Shown here: one piece after another, positions 8,765 through 14,891 of the stretch
Layout of the letters: each line of letters starts with the position of its first letter
Numbering within the stretch: the first letter of the stretch is position 1
DNA from: a virus
Direction: 5' to 3' (one strand)
Length of the DNA: 26,202 nt
Virus record (IMG/VR): IMGVR_UViG_3300025816_000064
Span: 1-26,202 of that record
Position numbers and translations under genes: made by a program
Notes under the pieces: generated by a model
Seen by the model: only the letters and a program-made list of their open reading frames with translations
The model's database searches: none
What the model was told of the DNA's origin: nothing

Positions 8765-8776
8765 TAAGTATTATGT

Positions 8777-9193
8777 CTACTTTATTGCGATCAACTTAGG
8801 TTGTTCTTCTTCAGGAACAACTTCTTCCAATGTAATAGTAAGAAGACCATCCTTTAAGTCTGCGTCTCTTACTTCCATAGTATCAGACAGGGAGAATGAT
8901 TTACGGAACTTACGTGCCGCAATGCCTGATACAATATAGTTTCTATTATCATTGCCATCTCTATCGCCAACAATATTAAGAATACTATCCTTCAATTCAA
9001 TTGAAATATTTTCTTTTGAGTAACCAGCAACAGCAAGTGTTAGCTTATAAAAATTATCATCCTTTTCTAAATCATGCGGAGGGAATGCACCAACATTACT
9101 TGGCACATGCTTGAACAAATCTTCAAAGGTAAATCCCAACATATAGTCTGGGAGTGTCATACGATTTTTGTTAATATAGTCAATAAAGTTCAT
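8777..9193 (-). CDS. Hsp20 / IbpA-like small heat shock protein
   Basis: 138 residues from the ATG at 9193, preceded by AAGGAG; the frame extends upstream to 9250 but that start has no ribosome site. The alpha-crystallin domain covers about residues 35-125: PPHDLEKDDNFYKLTLAVAG, YSKENISIELKDSILNIVGD, the IbpA-type GIAARKFRKSFSLSD and DGLLTITLEE. The PKLIAI end resembles the C-terminal I-x-I/V motif that docks oligomers. It would hold unfolding proteins in the cytoplasm during infection. Hsp20 genes are known in marine cyanophages and other marine phages. It has its own promoter (9251-9279) and terminator (8727-8764), unlike its operon-bound neighbours. Confidence 0.92.
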   Translation of the reverse strand: MNFIDYINKNRMTLPDYMLGFTFEDLFKHVPSNVGAFPPHDLEKDDNFYKLTLAVAGYSKENISIELKDSILNIVGDRDGNDNRNYIVSGIAARKFRKSFSLSDTMEVRDADLKDGLLTITLEEVVPEEEQPKLIAIK

Positions 9194-9250
9194 TGTTATC
9201 TCCTTGTTAAGCAAGTTAGTTTGGCACACCACTATGGTCGTACCATGCAC

Positions 9251-9279
9251 ATACTACTACAGTATACAATCGTTGTCAA
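9251..9279 (-). promoter_or_regulatory. Sigma70-like promoter of hsp20
   Basis: Minus strand: a perfect -35 TTGACA (9279-9274), a 17-base spacer and -10 TAGTAT (9256-9251, 4/6 match). It lies in the intergenic space between the oxygenase and hsp20, about 58 bases upstream of the hsp20 ATG. A small inverted repeat, ATGGT-CGT-ACCAT (9234-9246), sits at the expected transcription start and could be an operator or 5' hairpin. Confidence 0.7.
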
Positions 9280-9287
9280 GAAAAAAG

Positions 9288-9854
9288 TTAAGTAAACTTT
9301 TCTCCTCTAAACCAACAGACAAATGAACATCGTTCACCTTCTTTTACTTTTGTAATACGATGATAGACAAAGGAAGGAAAGACAGCAATGCTGCCAGTTT
9401 TTCTCATATCTTTAAGTGTAGCAAACCTGTCTCCAGATTGAGGATGCACCCACTTCTGTACCTGTAAATCACCACCCTTAAACTCACTGTTAAGTGTGAC
9501 ACACACTGCCAGCTTTCTTCTGTAAGGATCAGAGGGTAGTTCTACGCCAGCATCCATGTGCCAATCGTAGAACTGTCCCTTGCCATAGAAGGAAATCTGT
9601 GGAGTTTCAAAACAATTTATGTGAAAGTTCCAGCCAGCTTCCTCGTTAGCTGTCTCTGCGTACAGTTGCAGAATGGAAGTTAGTTCAGGATTTTCTAACC
9701 AAGCAAGTCTACTATTTCTTACCTTTTCAAGTAGAACACTATTGCCATTCTGAGATACATCCGCTTCCTGACTGTCTAACTCCTTAGCAATACCTATTAT
9801 ACCGTTGCATAGTTCTTTTGGTAGTACCTCTTTATAAGTGTGATACGTAAGCAT
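9288..9854 (-). CDS. 2-oxoglutarate/Fe(II)-dependent oxygenase (PKHD type)
   Basis: 188 residues from the ATG at 9854, which forms TAATG with the RNR stop; a TTG at 9866 is the only longer choice. The double-stranded beta-helix iron site is visible: H99-x-D101 in YDWHMDAG and distal H165 in PSFVYHRI, with R175 in KEGERCSFVCWF positioned to bind 2-oxoglutarate. This matches the PKHD hydroxylase (PiuC-like) family, common in marine phages with unknown targets. The enzyme would couple 2-oxoglutarate decarboxylation to hydroxylation of a protein, nucleotide or small molecule. Translational coupling to RNR suggests, but does not prove, a role near nucleotide metabolism. Confidence 0.88.
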   Translation of the reverse strand: MLTYHTYKEVLPKELCNGIIGIAKELDSQEADVSQNGNSVLLEKVRNSRLAWLENPELTSILQLYAETANEEAGWNFHINCFETPQISFYGKGQFYDWHMDAGVELPSDPYRRKLAVCVTLNSEFKGGDLQVQKWVHPQSGDRFATLKDMRKTGSIAVFPSFVYHRITKVKEGERCSFVCWFRGEKFT

Positions 9855-11539
9855 TAAACTCCGCAACTCCCTCCGTGTCCAGTAATATCACAAATGTCAT
9901 GTGTCTCAAGTCCTTCCTCAAACTCTTCACCTAGTTTATCAACAGCTTCAGTATAAGGTACTGATGTTAGTGGTTGCCCACCACGACATGAATCAGGGTA
10001 TACAGTAAAGCCACGTAAGCGATGTGCGTAAGAGGCAAGAGTATCAGTAAAATCCACAACAGTATCTTCATTGTTTAGCTTACTTCCCCACGATGGTAGA
10101 TTAATAGTAGAGGATATGGACATATCTACATAGTCTTGAACATCAGCTTGGAACTTAATACGTCTTTTGTAATCCCCTGCAAGATCAAGAGCAGACTCAA
10201 TTTTATCTGGTTTAGTTCCATAAAGATCAATCAATTCTTGTGCTGCACTATCTACTACATACTGGTAGTGCCAGCGTGTACCACCTTTTAAATACCTACG
10301 TTTATATGCTACAGCAAAGATTGGTTCTACTCCTGTGCTTGTACCCGCAAGAATACCAATGCTTCCTGTAGGTGCAATAGCACGGTTAGCTACTGGTCTA
10401 CTAATATCCATTTCATCAGCAGTCTTTTTAGAAGTATCATCAGTCACTCCTTTATAAACTCCTAACCATTGGTGTAGTTCATCAGTAACTTCATACTTAT
10501 AACCTCTCTTAATTAACCACTCATGCATACCCATTAGACCTAGACCCAACCTACGATTCTTCGTCCGTACTTTATAGACTTTATCATAAGGTAGCTTTGC
10601 TTTAAGAGTACCGCACATAAGAAACTTAGTAGCTAAGTGAACAATATCTTTAAACTCTTTTAGATTATCTACTCTTCCAAGGTTGACTGAACCTAAGTTA
10701 CATACATCCGAATCGTCCTGCGAAGTAACTTCAGTACATGCATTACGTAGTGTTTCATTTTCTTTATCAAAGAAGTTAAAAGAGAATCCCGGTTCGGCGG
10801 TTTGTAAGGCTTGTCGTACATTCTGCTTAAATGTAGTCCCAACATCACCTGTCTCCCAATAGTTAATTAACCATTCAGTATCGTAGTTCACGCTGATGTT
10901 TGTCATGTCCAGAGGAGCTATGTAGTTAAAATCTTGTTCCTTTACCTGACCGATAGTAAAGCCTGTGTTACCAACGGGCATGTCATACCAGTTCTTACTG
11001 ACCAGAAACTTTTCTACATCAGCATGTTTCCAGTTCATACTGGCATAGATAGCTGACCTACGACTACCACCCTGCATTACCCTTCGACCAATTTCGTTGA
11101 TCATTAGCATCTTAGGTATAGGACCAGAAGCAAGACCACCAGTACCTGACAACACTCTACCTTCCTCGCGGTATACAGAGTAGTCAACACCAATACCACC
11201 TCCTGTCATCAGACATGACTCACTCTTCCATGATAGGTCTGCCCAATCTTCACGTGTATCTTCTTCTGCTTTCAAAAGATAACAGTTGTTAAAGAACTTG
11301 TTAGGTCTACCAGCATAGTACAAGTACCTACCACCGGGAATAAATTTTAGATCAGTTATATATTCTTTAAGCTGATCTATCTCATCTTGTTTTAACTGAG
11401 GAGAACAAACATCTTCTACCAGTACAGAGGCTAGGCTTGCCCATGTTTCACAACCATGATGTGCATACTTATGTTTGAAGATATCCTCACTAAACTTGGA
11501 ACGGAACATTGGATTTTCATTGGATCGAAATGTAGGCAT
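9854..11539 (-). CDS. nrdJ: Class II (adenosylcobalamin-dependent) ribonucleotide reductase
   Basis: 561 residues, reducing ribonucleotides to deoxyribonucleotides for phage DNA. The disulfide-forming pair is C86 (FNNCYLL) and C280 (DVCNLGSVNLG). The radical site is N266-A-C268-T-E270, a NACTE variant of the usual NPCGE. Other family blocks are GLGLMGMHEWL and PTGSIGILAGTSTGVEPIFA. Cys550 and Cys559 in the C-terminal tail can shuttle electrons. No NrdB-type small subunit or class III glycyl-radical motif is near, and the short length fits the B12-dependent class of marine phages, so activity would rely on host cobalamin. The ATG has a good SD (AAGGGAG). The stop overlaps the oxygenase start. 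The class was assigned by motifs and the missing partner. Confidence 0.88.
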   Translation of the reverse strand: MPTFRSNENPMFRSKFSEDIFKHKYAHHGCETWASLASVLVEDVCSPQLKQDEIDQLKEYITDLKFIPGGRYLYYAGRPNKFFNNCYLLKAEEDTREDWADLSWKSESCLMTGGGIGVDYSVYREEGRVLSGTGGLASGPIPKMLMINEIGRRVMQGGSRRSAIYASMNWKHADVEKFLVSKNWYDMPVGNTGFTIGQVKEQDFNYIAPLDMTNISVNYDTEWLINYWETGDVGTTFKQNVRQALQTAEPGFSFNFFDKENETLRNACTEVTSQDDSDVCNLGSVNLGRVDNLKEFKDIVHLATKFLMCGTLKAKLPYDKVYKVRTKNRRLGLGLMGMHEWLIKRGYKYEVTDELHQWLGVYKGVTDDTSKKTADEMDISRPVANRAIAPTGSIGILAGTSTGVEPIFAVAYKRRYLKGGTRWHYQYVVDSAAQELIDLYGTKPDKIESALDLAGDYKRRIKFQADVQDYVDMSISSTINLPSWGSKLNNEDTVVDFTDTLASYAHRLRGFTVYPDSCRGGQPLTSVPYTEAVDKLGEEFEEGLETHDICDITGHGGSCGV

Positions 11540-11544
11540 GTATT

Positions 11545-11859
11545 CTATTCTCCCTTAGTTACATGATCGTGGGCATAAAGCATGATTATCGCATAGTGAA
11601 TAATCTTTAGCAAGTCCTTCCTGTTCTTTCCTTCTTTGTTACCATACCTCTTCCAGTATTTTAATATGTTACCCATAACAAAACCTTCACCATGCCCACT
11701 GTCTAGTATTACATCAGTGGCTTGGTACTTACCTTTTGCATAGTGTTCCTTATATGTAGAGGTAACATACTCATGTATCTCATCTATGTATTCTCCTTCA
11801 TCAAATTTAAAATTAGGAAGTGATGCATATAGTTGTGCAATTTCTGTATCTCTATCCAT
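11545..11859 (-). CDS. DUF3310-like protein
   Basis: 104 residues from the ATG at 11859 (GGAG 8-9 bases upstream); the same frame reads on to 11973 but that is inside another gene. The C-terminal half, with GEGFVMGNILKYWKRYGNKE followed by RKDLLKIIHYAIIML, matches the DUF3310 pattern (a gly-asn-(a/i)-x-KY-x-x-R core then DL-x-K-A-x-x-Y), found in many phages beside replication genes. DUF3310 proteins are sometimes labelled nucleotide kinase, without good support. It lies 5 bases before RNR, in the nucleotide/replication operon. Confidence 0.7.
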   Translation of the reverse strand: MDRDTEIAQLYASLPNFKFDEGEYIDEIHEYVTSTYKEHYAKGKYQATDVILDSGHGEGFVMGNILKYWKRYGNKEGKNRKDLLKIIHYAIIMLYAHDHVTKGE

Positions 11860-11869
11860 CTTTCTACTC

Positions 11870-12214
11870 CTAGTCAAATGTGAGGACTGCGTTGATACGC
11901 CTACGAACATATTTAATCTCCTTAGATTTAATAACCTTGAATGCAAAGCTACGAACATACTCTGCATCCACACCTGCTATATCACAGACAGTACTAAAGT
12001 CTTCAGCAGTTACACCAACTGAAGCAAAGAACCATGCCTTTGCAGCATCACGTGCTGTCTTAGACTCGATTGACTCTCTGTTATTTTCTGGTTTAGTTGC
12101 ATCAAGCATTGCCTGTAAGACAACACCAAGAAACAATATTTGTTCAGGACTTGTTGTTTTGTTTTCTACTAGACTTTCTATTTCTACCAGAAACTTTTCT
12201 GTTCCTTCTCTCAT
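11870..12214 (-). CDS. Hypothetical protein
   Basis: 114 residues, mostly alpha-helical, no Cys pair or membrane segment; the last third is basic (KVIKSKEIKYVRRRINAVL), which could contact nucleic acid. Its first 71 bases overlap the end of the endonuclease I gene in another frame, a long overlap for this genome. The ATG at 12214 has no strong SD, so translation may be coupled to the nuclease gene. I do not recognise a family. Confidence 0.7.
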   Translation of the reverse strand: MREGTEKFLVEIESLVENKTTSPEQILFLGVVLQAMLDATKPENNRESIESKTARDAAKAWFFASVGVTAEDFSTVCDIAGVDAEYVRSFAFKVIKSKEIKYVRRRINAVLTFD

Positions 12215-12584
12215 CTAACCAACTGTCGGGAATACCATCAGAGAGTTTACAAAATATAAAGTCATTCTTCTTACACCAATCTGCATAGGTAGTCTTCGCT
12301 CCTTTGTTTAGTTTATTGTTAGGGTTATCAAATACAAATCTTACATCCAAGTCAGGATTAGACTGCCTAAGAAAAAGATGTTTCTTTCTATCGTCAAGAG
12401 TAAACCTTCCCTTCACCTCTAGTATAATACCAGAGGGTAGAATAAAGTCAGGAAGATATTTCTTAGATTCAATCCACATATACGGAATATAATGTGGTTC
12501 AAACTCAAAGTCAACATTCAAAGCTATCAGATAGTCTGCTGCTCTACGTTCAGAGCGTGATCTAAATTTGTATTTCTGGGACAT
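12144..12584 (-). CDS. Endonuclease I (T7 gp3-like Holliday junction resolvase)
   Basis: 146 residues, close to the 149 of T7 endonuclease I. The catalytic set of the T7 enzyme (E20, D55, E65, K67) is matched by E12 in FRSRSERRAADYL, D46 in YLPDFILPSG, and E56 and K58 in IILEVKGRF. It resolves branched DNA and, in T7, also helps degrade host DNA before packaging. The tail is very basic (RRNRKVSGRNRKSSRKQ). Its ATG overlaps the end of the exonuclease gene by 23 bases. Family assignment is firm. Confidence 0.92.
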   Translation of the reverse strand: MSQKYKFRSRSERRAADYLIALNVDFEFEPHYIPYMWIESKKYLPDFILPSGIILEVKGRFTLDDRKKHLFLRQSNPDLDVRFVFDNPNNKLNKGAKTTYADWCKKNDFIFCKLSDGIPDSWLDERRNRKVSGRNRKSSRKQNNKS

Positions 12585-13419
12585 TCGGTTCGCGATCTAC
12601 ATTAGTTAGATACTTGATATTGTTTGCGTACTGGAACGCACGTAGTCCTTTACCATTGTTAGCATCCGACCAACAATCAAACTTATGAGGGCAATAGTTA
12701 CAACCAACAGATAACTGCATATTCCCAGACTTACCGTCAGGAACATCATCATAACAACGAGCAGGTGGTTCACTATCTTTGATAGCGTTTCTAAGATAGT
12801 CAATCTTTTGTGAAGCATTTATCATCTCCATCTGATGAACAGGACAATAAGCTATCTGGCCTGTTGTCTTATCAATGACAACCCATCCAGCTTCTTTAGC
12901 ATTGTTAGCTTGAGCATACGCAGATAATTGTGCGACATAGCCAAACGGATCATCTTTGAATACCATACCCTCAGTAAACTTCTTAAAAGAAAAGGACGAT
13001 GCACTCTTAAAGTCAACAAGAACATCATCAACTACCGCATCTTGATGACCAACAACATCATTTAGTACTACCTGTTTCTGCTGATCAGTTACTTTGTGAC
13101 CAGATGTTTTGGAAAGAAAGACAAGAAGTGCTTCAAGGATATCTCCATATAGGAACTTGATGTAGTCAGACCCAGATAGTTCTTCCTGTTCAGTTGACCT
13201 GACAGAGTACCATGTCTTACGTGCTGGCTGACCAATCATGGATAGCCTTAAATTATTTCTTGGCTTTCTTTCCTGAGTAAGAGAAGCGACAACAGCATCA
13301 GTAACATCCTTGGCAAACTCTTGCAGAACATTAGCAGGAATTTTTGTAGGTTCATTACTGGTGAATAGACTGTATATGTCCTCTACCAAAGTATCAATTG
13401 TTTTCTGTGCTGTTGTCAT
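12562..13419 (-). CDS. RecB/Cas4-type PD-(D/E)XK exonuclease
   Basis: 285 residues. The nuclease core reads E96 (YGDILEALL), D127 (VVGHQDAVVDD), then D136-x-K138 (VLVDFKSASS) and the RecB-motif Q164 (GYVAQLSAYAQ). Near the C-terminus are C222 and GCNYCPHKFDCW (C240, C243, C249), the C-x2-C-x5-C arrangement that holds a [4Fe-4S] cluster in Cas4/AddB-type nucleases; here C222, not an N-terminal Cys, would be the fourth ligand. It takes the place of the T7 gp6 exonuclease beside endonuclease I and SSB, and should degrade DNA for recombination or host breakdown. The start ATG follows the HTH gene stop by 4 bases. Confidence 0.85.
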   Translation of the reverse strand: MTTAQKTIDTLVEDIYSLFTSNEPTKIPANVLQEFAKDVTDAVVASLTQERKPRNNLRLSMIGQPARKTWYSVRSTEQEELSGSDYIKFLYGDILEALLVFLSKTSGHKVTDQQKQVVLNDVVGHQDAVVDDVLVDFKSASSFSFKKFTEGMVFKDDPFGYVAQLSAYAQANNAKEAGWVVIDKTTGQIAYCPVHQMEMINASQKIDYLRNAIKDSEPPARCYDDVPDGKSGNMQLSVGCNYCPHKFDCWSDANNGKGLRAFQYANNIKYLTNVDREPNVPEIQI

Positions 13420-13423
13420 TGTA

Positions 13424-13639
13424 TTATACTACTGCTTCTGGTTCAGCTATTAACCTATAGCGAGTATACGAATCACCTTCTGGTGTTTTAGCAGTGACAG
13501 TATCAATATCAAAGCCACGATTACGAAGGCGAGAAATATCTGCTGTTAAGTTCTCTGACCATCCACGTTGAATAGCAGTCTTACGTGTAACACGCATCCG
13601 CTTACGCAAAGCACCGAGTAGTTTACCTTCATTAGTCAT
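13424..13639 (-). CDS. Small helix-turn-helix protein
   Basis: 71 residues. The pattern GKLLGALRKR, TRKTAIQRGW, ISRLRNRGFDIDTV resembles the small winged-HTH proteins of phages (Pfam HTH_39-like), in which the RxRG-x-I turn leads into the wing. It could be a regulator or a replication accessory protein. The ATG at 13639 has AAAGGAA upstream. It sits just after the structured intergenic element at 13679-13741, so it could be the gene that element controls. Confidence 0.7.
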   Translation of the reverse strand: MTNEGKLLGALRKRMRVTRKTAIQRGWSENLTADISRLRNRGFDIDTVTAKTPEGDSYTRYRLIAEPEAVV

Positions 13640-13678
13640 AGTCTATTTCCTTTGTTGAGTTGGTTACATAATCTGACA

Positions 13679-13741
13679 GTCCCTCTCCACACCTGCCAGC
13701 AATCGTTGCTCTAATATAGTAGCAACCCCGTGTGTAGGGAC
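13679..13741 (-). other. Structured intergenic element (nested inverted repeats)
   Basis: The 104-base gap between SSB and the HTH gene holds three nested inverted repeats: outer GTCCCT/AGGGAC (13736-13741 with 13679-13684), middle CACAC/GTGTG (13730-13734 with 13688-13692), and inner GTTGCT/AGCAAC (13721-13726 with 13705-13710) around a 10-base loop. The total span is 63 bases. It has no U-tract and lacks tRNA T-loop and anticodon arms. As RNA it would form one long bulged stem, like an RNase III site, an mRNA-stabilising structure or a small RNA. Which of these is not decided by the sequence. Confidence 0.55.
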
Positions 13742-13743
13742 GG

Positions 13744-14214
13744 TTAGAACGGAACTTCCTCACCTGCTTGTTCGTTATTTCCTACAGTGTAACCACCTTC
13801 TACTGCAGAGAAATCATTATTGTCACCGTATGAGATAAGATCAACAACCTGCACACCCATCAGGTCAGAAGCTACACCTGTCTTCTTGTTGTATTCCCAA
13901 TCATATGTAGCAAACTTAACATTTACCATACTACCGTTACCAATAAGACTACCGTCCCAGTTATTATTCTGTGAGTCTTTAACGATAGGTGCAGGACGCT
14001 CAGAGCCATCACGCTTATATACTTTGCGCTTGATCTTTACAAAGTCTCCTCGATCATCACCCTTGTTCTGCACGTTAAGACCAAGGCTTTCAACCAAACT
14101 CTTAGTATCCTCATCTAAACAAACATCGACAGAGTATACTGGTTCGTAGGTTGTGTTGGGAGAAAGAATGCTTGCCCAATAAGCCTTACCAGAAATAATA
14201 TGTACATCACTCAT
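13744..14214 (-). CDS. Single-stranded DNA-binding protein (T7 gp2.5-like)
   Basis: 156 residues from the ATG at 14214 (AAAGGAAAG upstream; the longer frame to 14265 has no ribosome site). The body is an OB-fold-like beta protein with the gp2.5-type stretches RGDFVKIKRKVYKRDGSERP and GSLIGNGSMVNVKFATYDWE. The tail is acidic and ends EEVPF: a terminal aromatic after acidic residues is the gp2.5 hallmark for binding polymerase and helicase. It coats ssDNA and coordinates the T7-type replisome encoded next door. It has its own promoter (14276-14304) and is followed by the structured element. Confidence 0.85.
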   Translation of the reverse strand: MSDVHIISGKAYWASILSPNTTYEPVYSVDVCLDEDTKSLVESLGLNVQNKGDDRGDFVKIKRKVYKRDGSERPAPIVKDSQNNNWDGSLIGNGSMVNVKFATYDWEYNKKTGVASDLMGVQVVDLISYGDNNDFSAVEGGYTVGNNEQAGEEVPF

Positions 14215-14275
14215 GTTAACTTTCCTTTCAAGTTTAGTCGCCACACCATGTGGCTTTTCATTCAACGATTTGCAC

Positions 14276-14304
14276 AGTATGCCTGATCACATTCACAGAG
14301 TCAA
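14276..14304 (-). promoter_or_regulatory. Sigma70-like promoter of the SSB gene
   Basis: Minus strand: -35 TTGACT (14304-14299, 5/6), a 17-base spacer, -10 CATACT (14281-14276, 4/6). It overlaps the stop of the upstream nuclease-like gene and lies about 60 bases before the SSB ATG. The layout (17-base spacer, similar distance to the start) matches the hsp20 promoter, suggesting both highly needed proteins get an extra host-polymerase promoter. Confidence 0.55.
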
Positions 14305-14891
14305 GCACTTTTTTTCAGTGGTTGTAACTTTTTTACTACTTCTTCATAGTCCATCAACTCCTCTTGTCCTACATTGTAACAGGGTCTAAATAATTTACCG
14401 TCTGCTCTGTTAAAGTTCTCTTCTTTAATAAGCATATGGCATGGGTAAAATCCTCTTATCATAAAGTTATTATCAGATAGCTTTACAACCAAGGCGAATA
14501 GATCAATAACTCCAAGACACTTATTACTTACAGCAAGTAGTCTACCGTTCACATGGTCTGTTGTCTTAACGTCAACAGTAAGACCATCAAGAAGTAAATC
14601 TCCTTTGTCAGTTCCTCTTTCCATTGAACGTATTCCAACATCCATAACACCATGTGGATACTCACCAATCATTTTGTACAGTGCCAACTCTCCAGCAACA
14701 CCAATGATATCAAACTTATAAGGATCATTCTTATCTCGTTTAGCAGCAGTGTCCTTTACATTATTCTTTCTGTTACTGTCATAGCGTATCTTACCTATCT
14801 CAGTGTACAATTTAATTTCAGTATCTTCAAGATGTATCAGTGTGTTTCTGACCAGTTCTGGCCTATCTTGTATTCGCTGTCTAGTGGACAT
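14301..14891 (-). CDS. PD-(D/E)XK-like nuclease (putative)
   Basis: 196 residues. A restriction-endonuclease-like core can be read: E68 in IGVAGELALYKM, D98 in GTDKGDLLLDG, then D107-x-K109 in LTVDVKTTD, the order E...D...DxK of PD-(D/E)XK enzymes. The N-terminal 60 residues are basic and helical. No close named family is recognised. Its start overlaps the end of DNA polymerase by 55 bases in another frame, so it belongs to the replication operon; a recombination or DNA-degradation role is inferred. Fold assignment is moderate, activity unproven. Confidence 0.7.
   Translation of the reverse strand: MSTRQRIQDRPELVRNTLIHLEDTEIKLYTEIGKIRYDSNRKNNVKDTAAKRDKNDPYKFDIIGVAGELALYKMIGEYPHGVMDVGIRSMERGTDKGDLLLDGLTVDVKTTDHVNGRLLAVSNKCLGVIDLFALVVKLSDNNFMIRGFYPCHMLIKEENFNRADGKLFRPCYNVGQEELMDYEEVVKKLQPLKKSA

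Noticed and set aside
13679-13741. Possible tRNA (63-base element with closing 6-base stem)
   Set aside because: No T-loop (GTTCRA), D-loop or anticodon arm of correct size on either strand.
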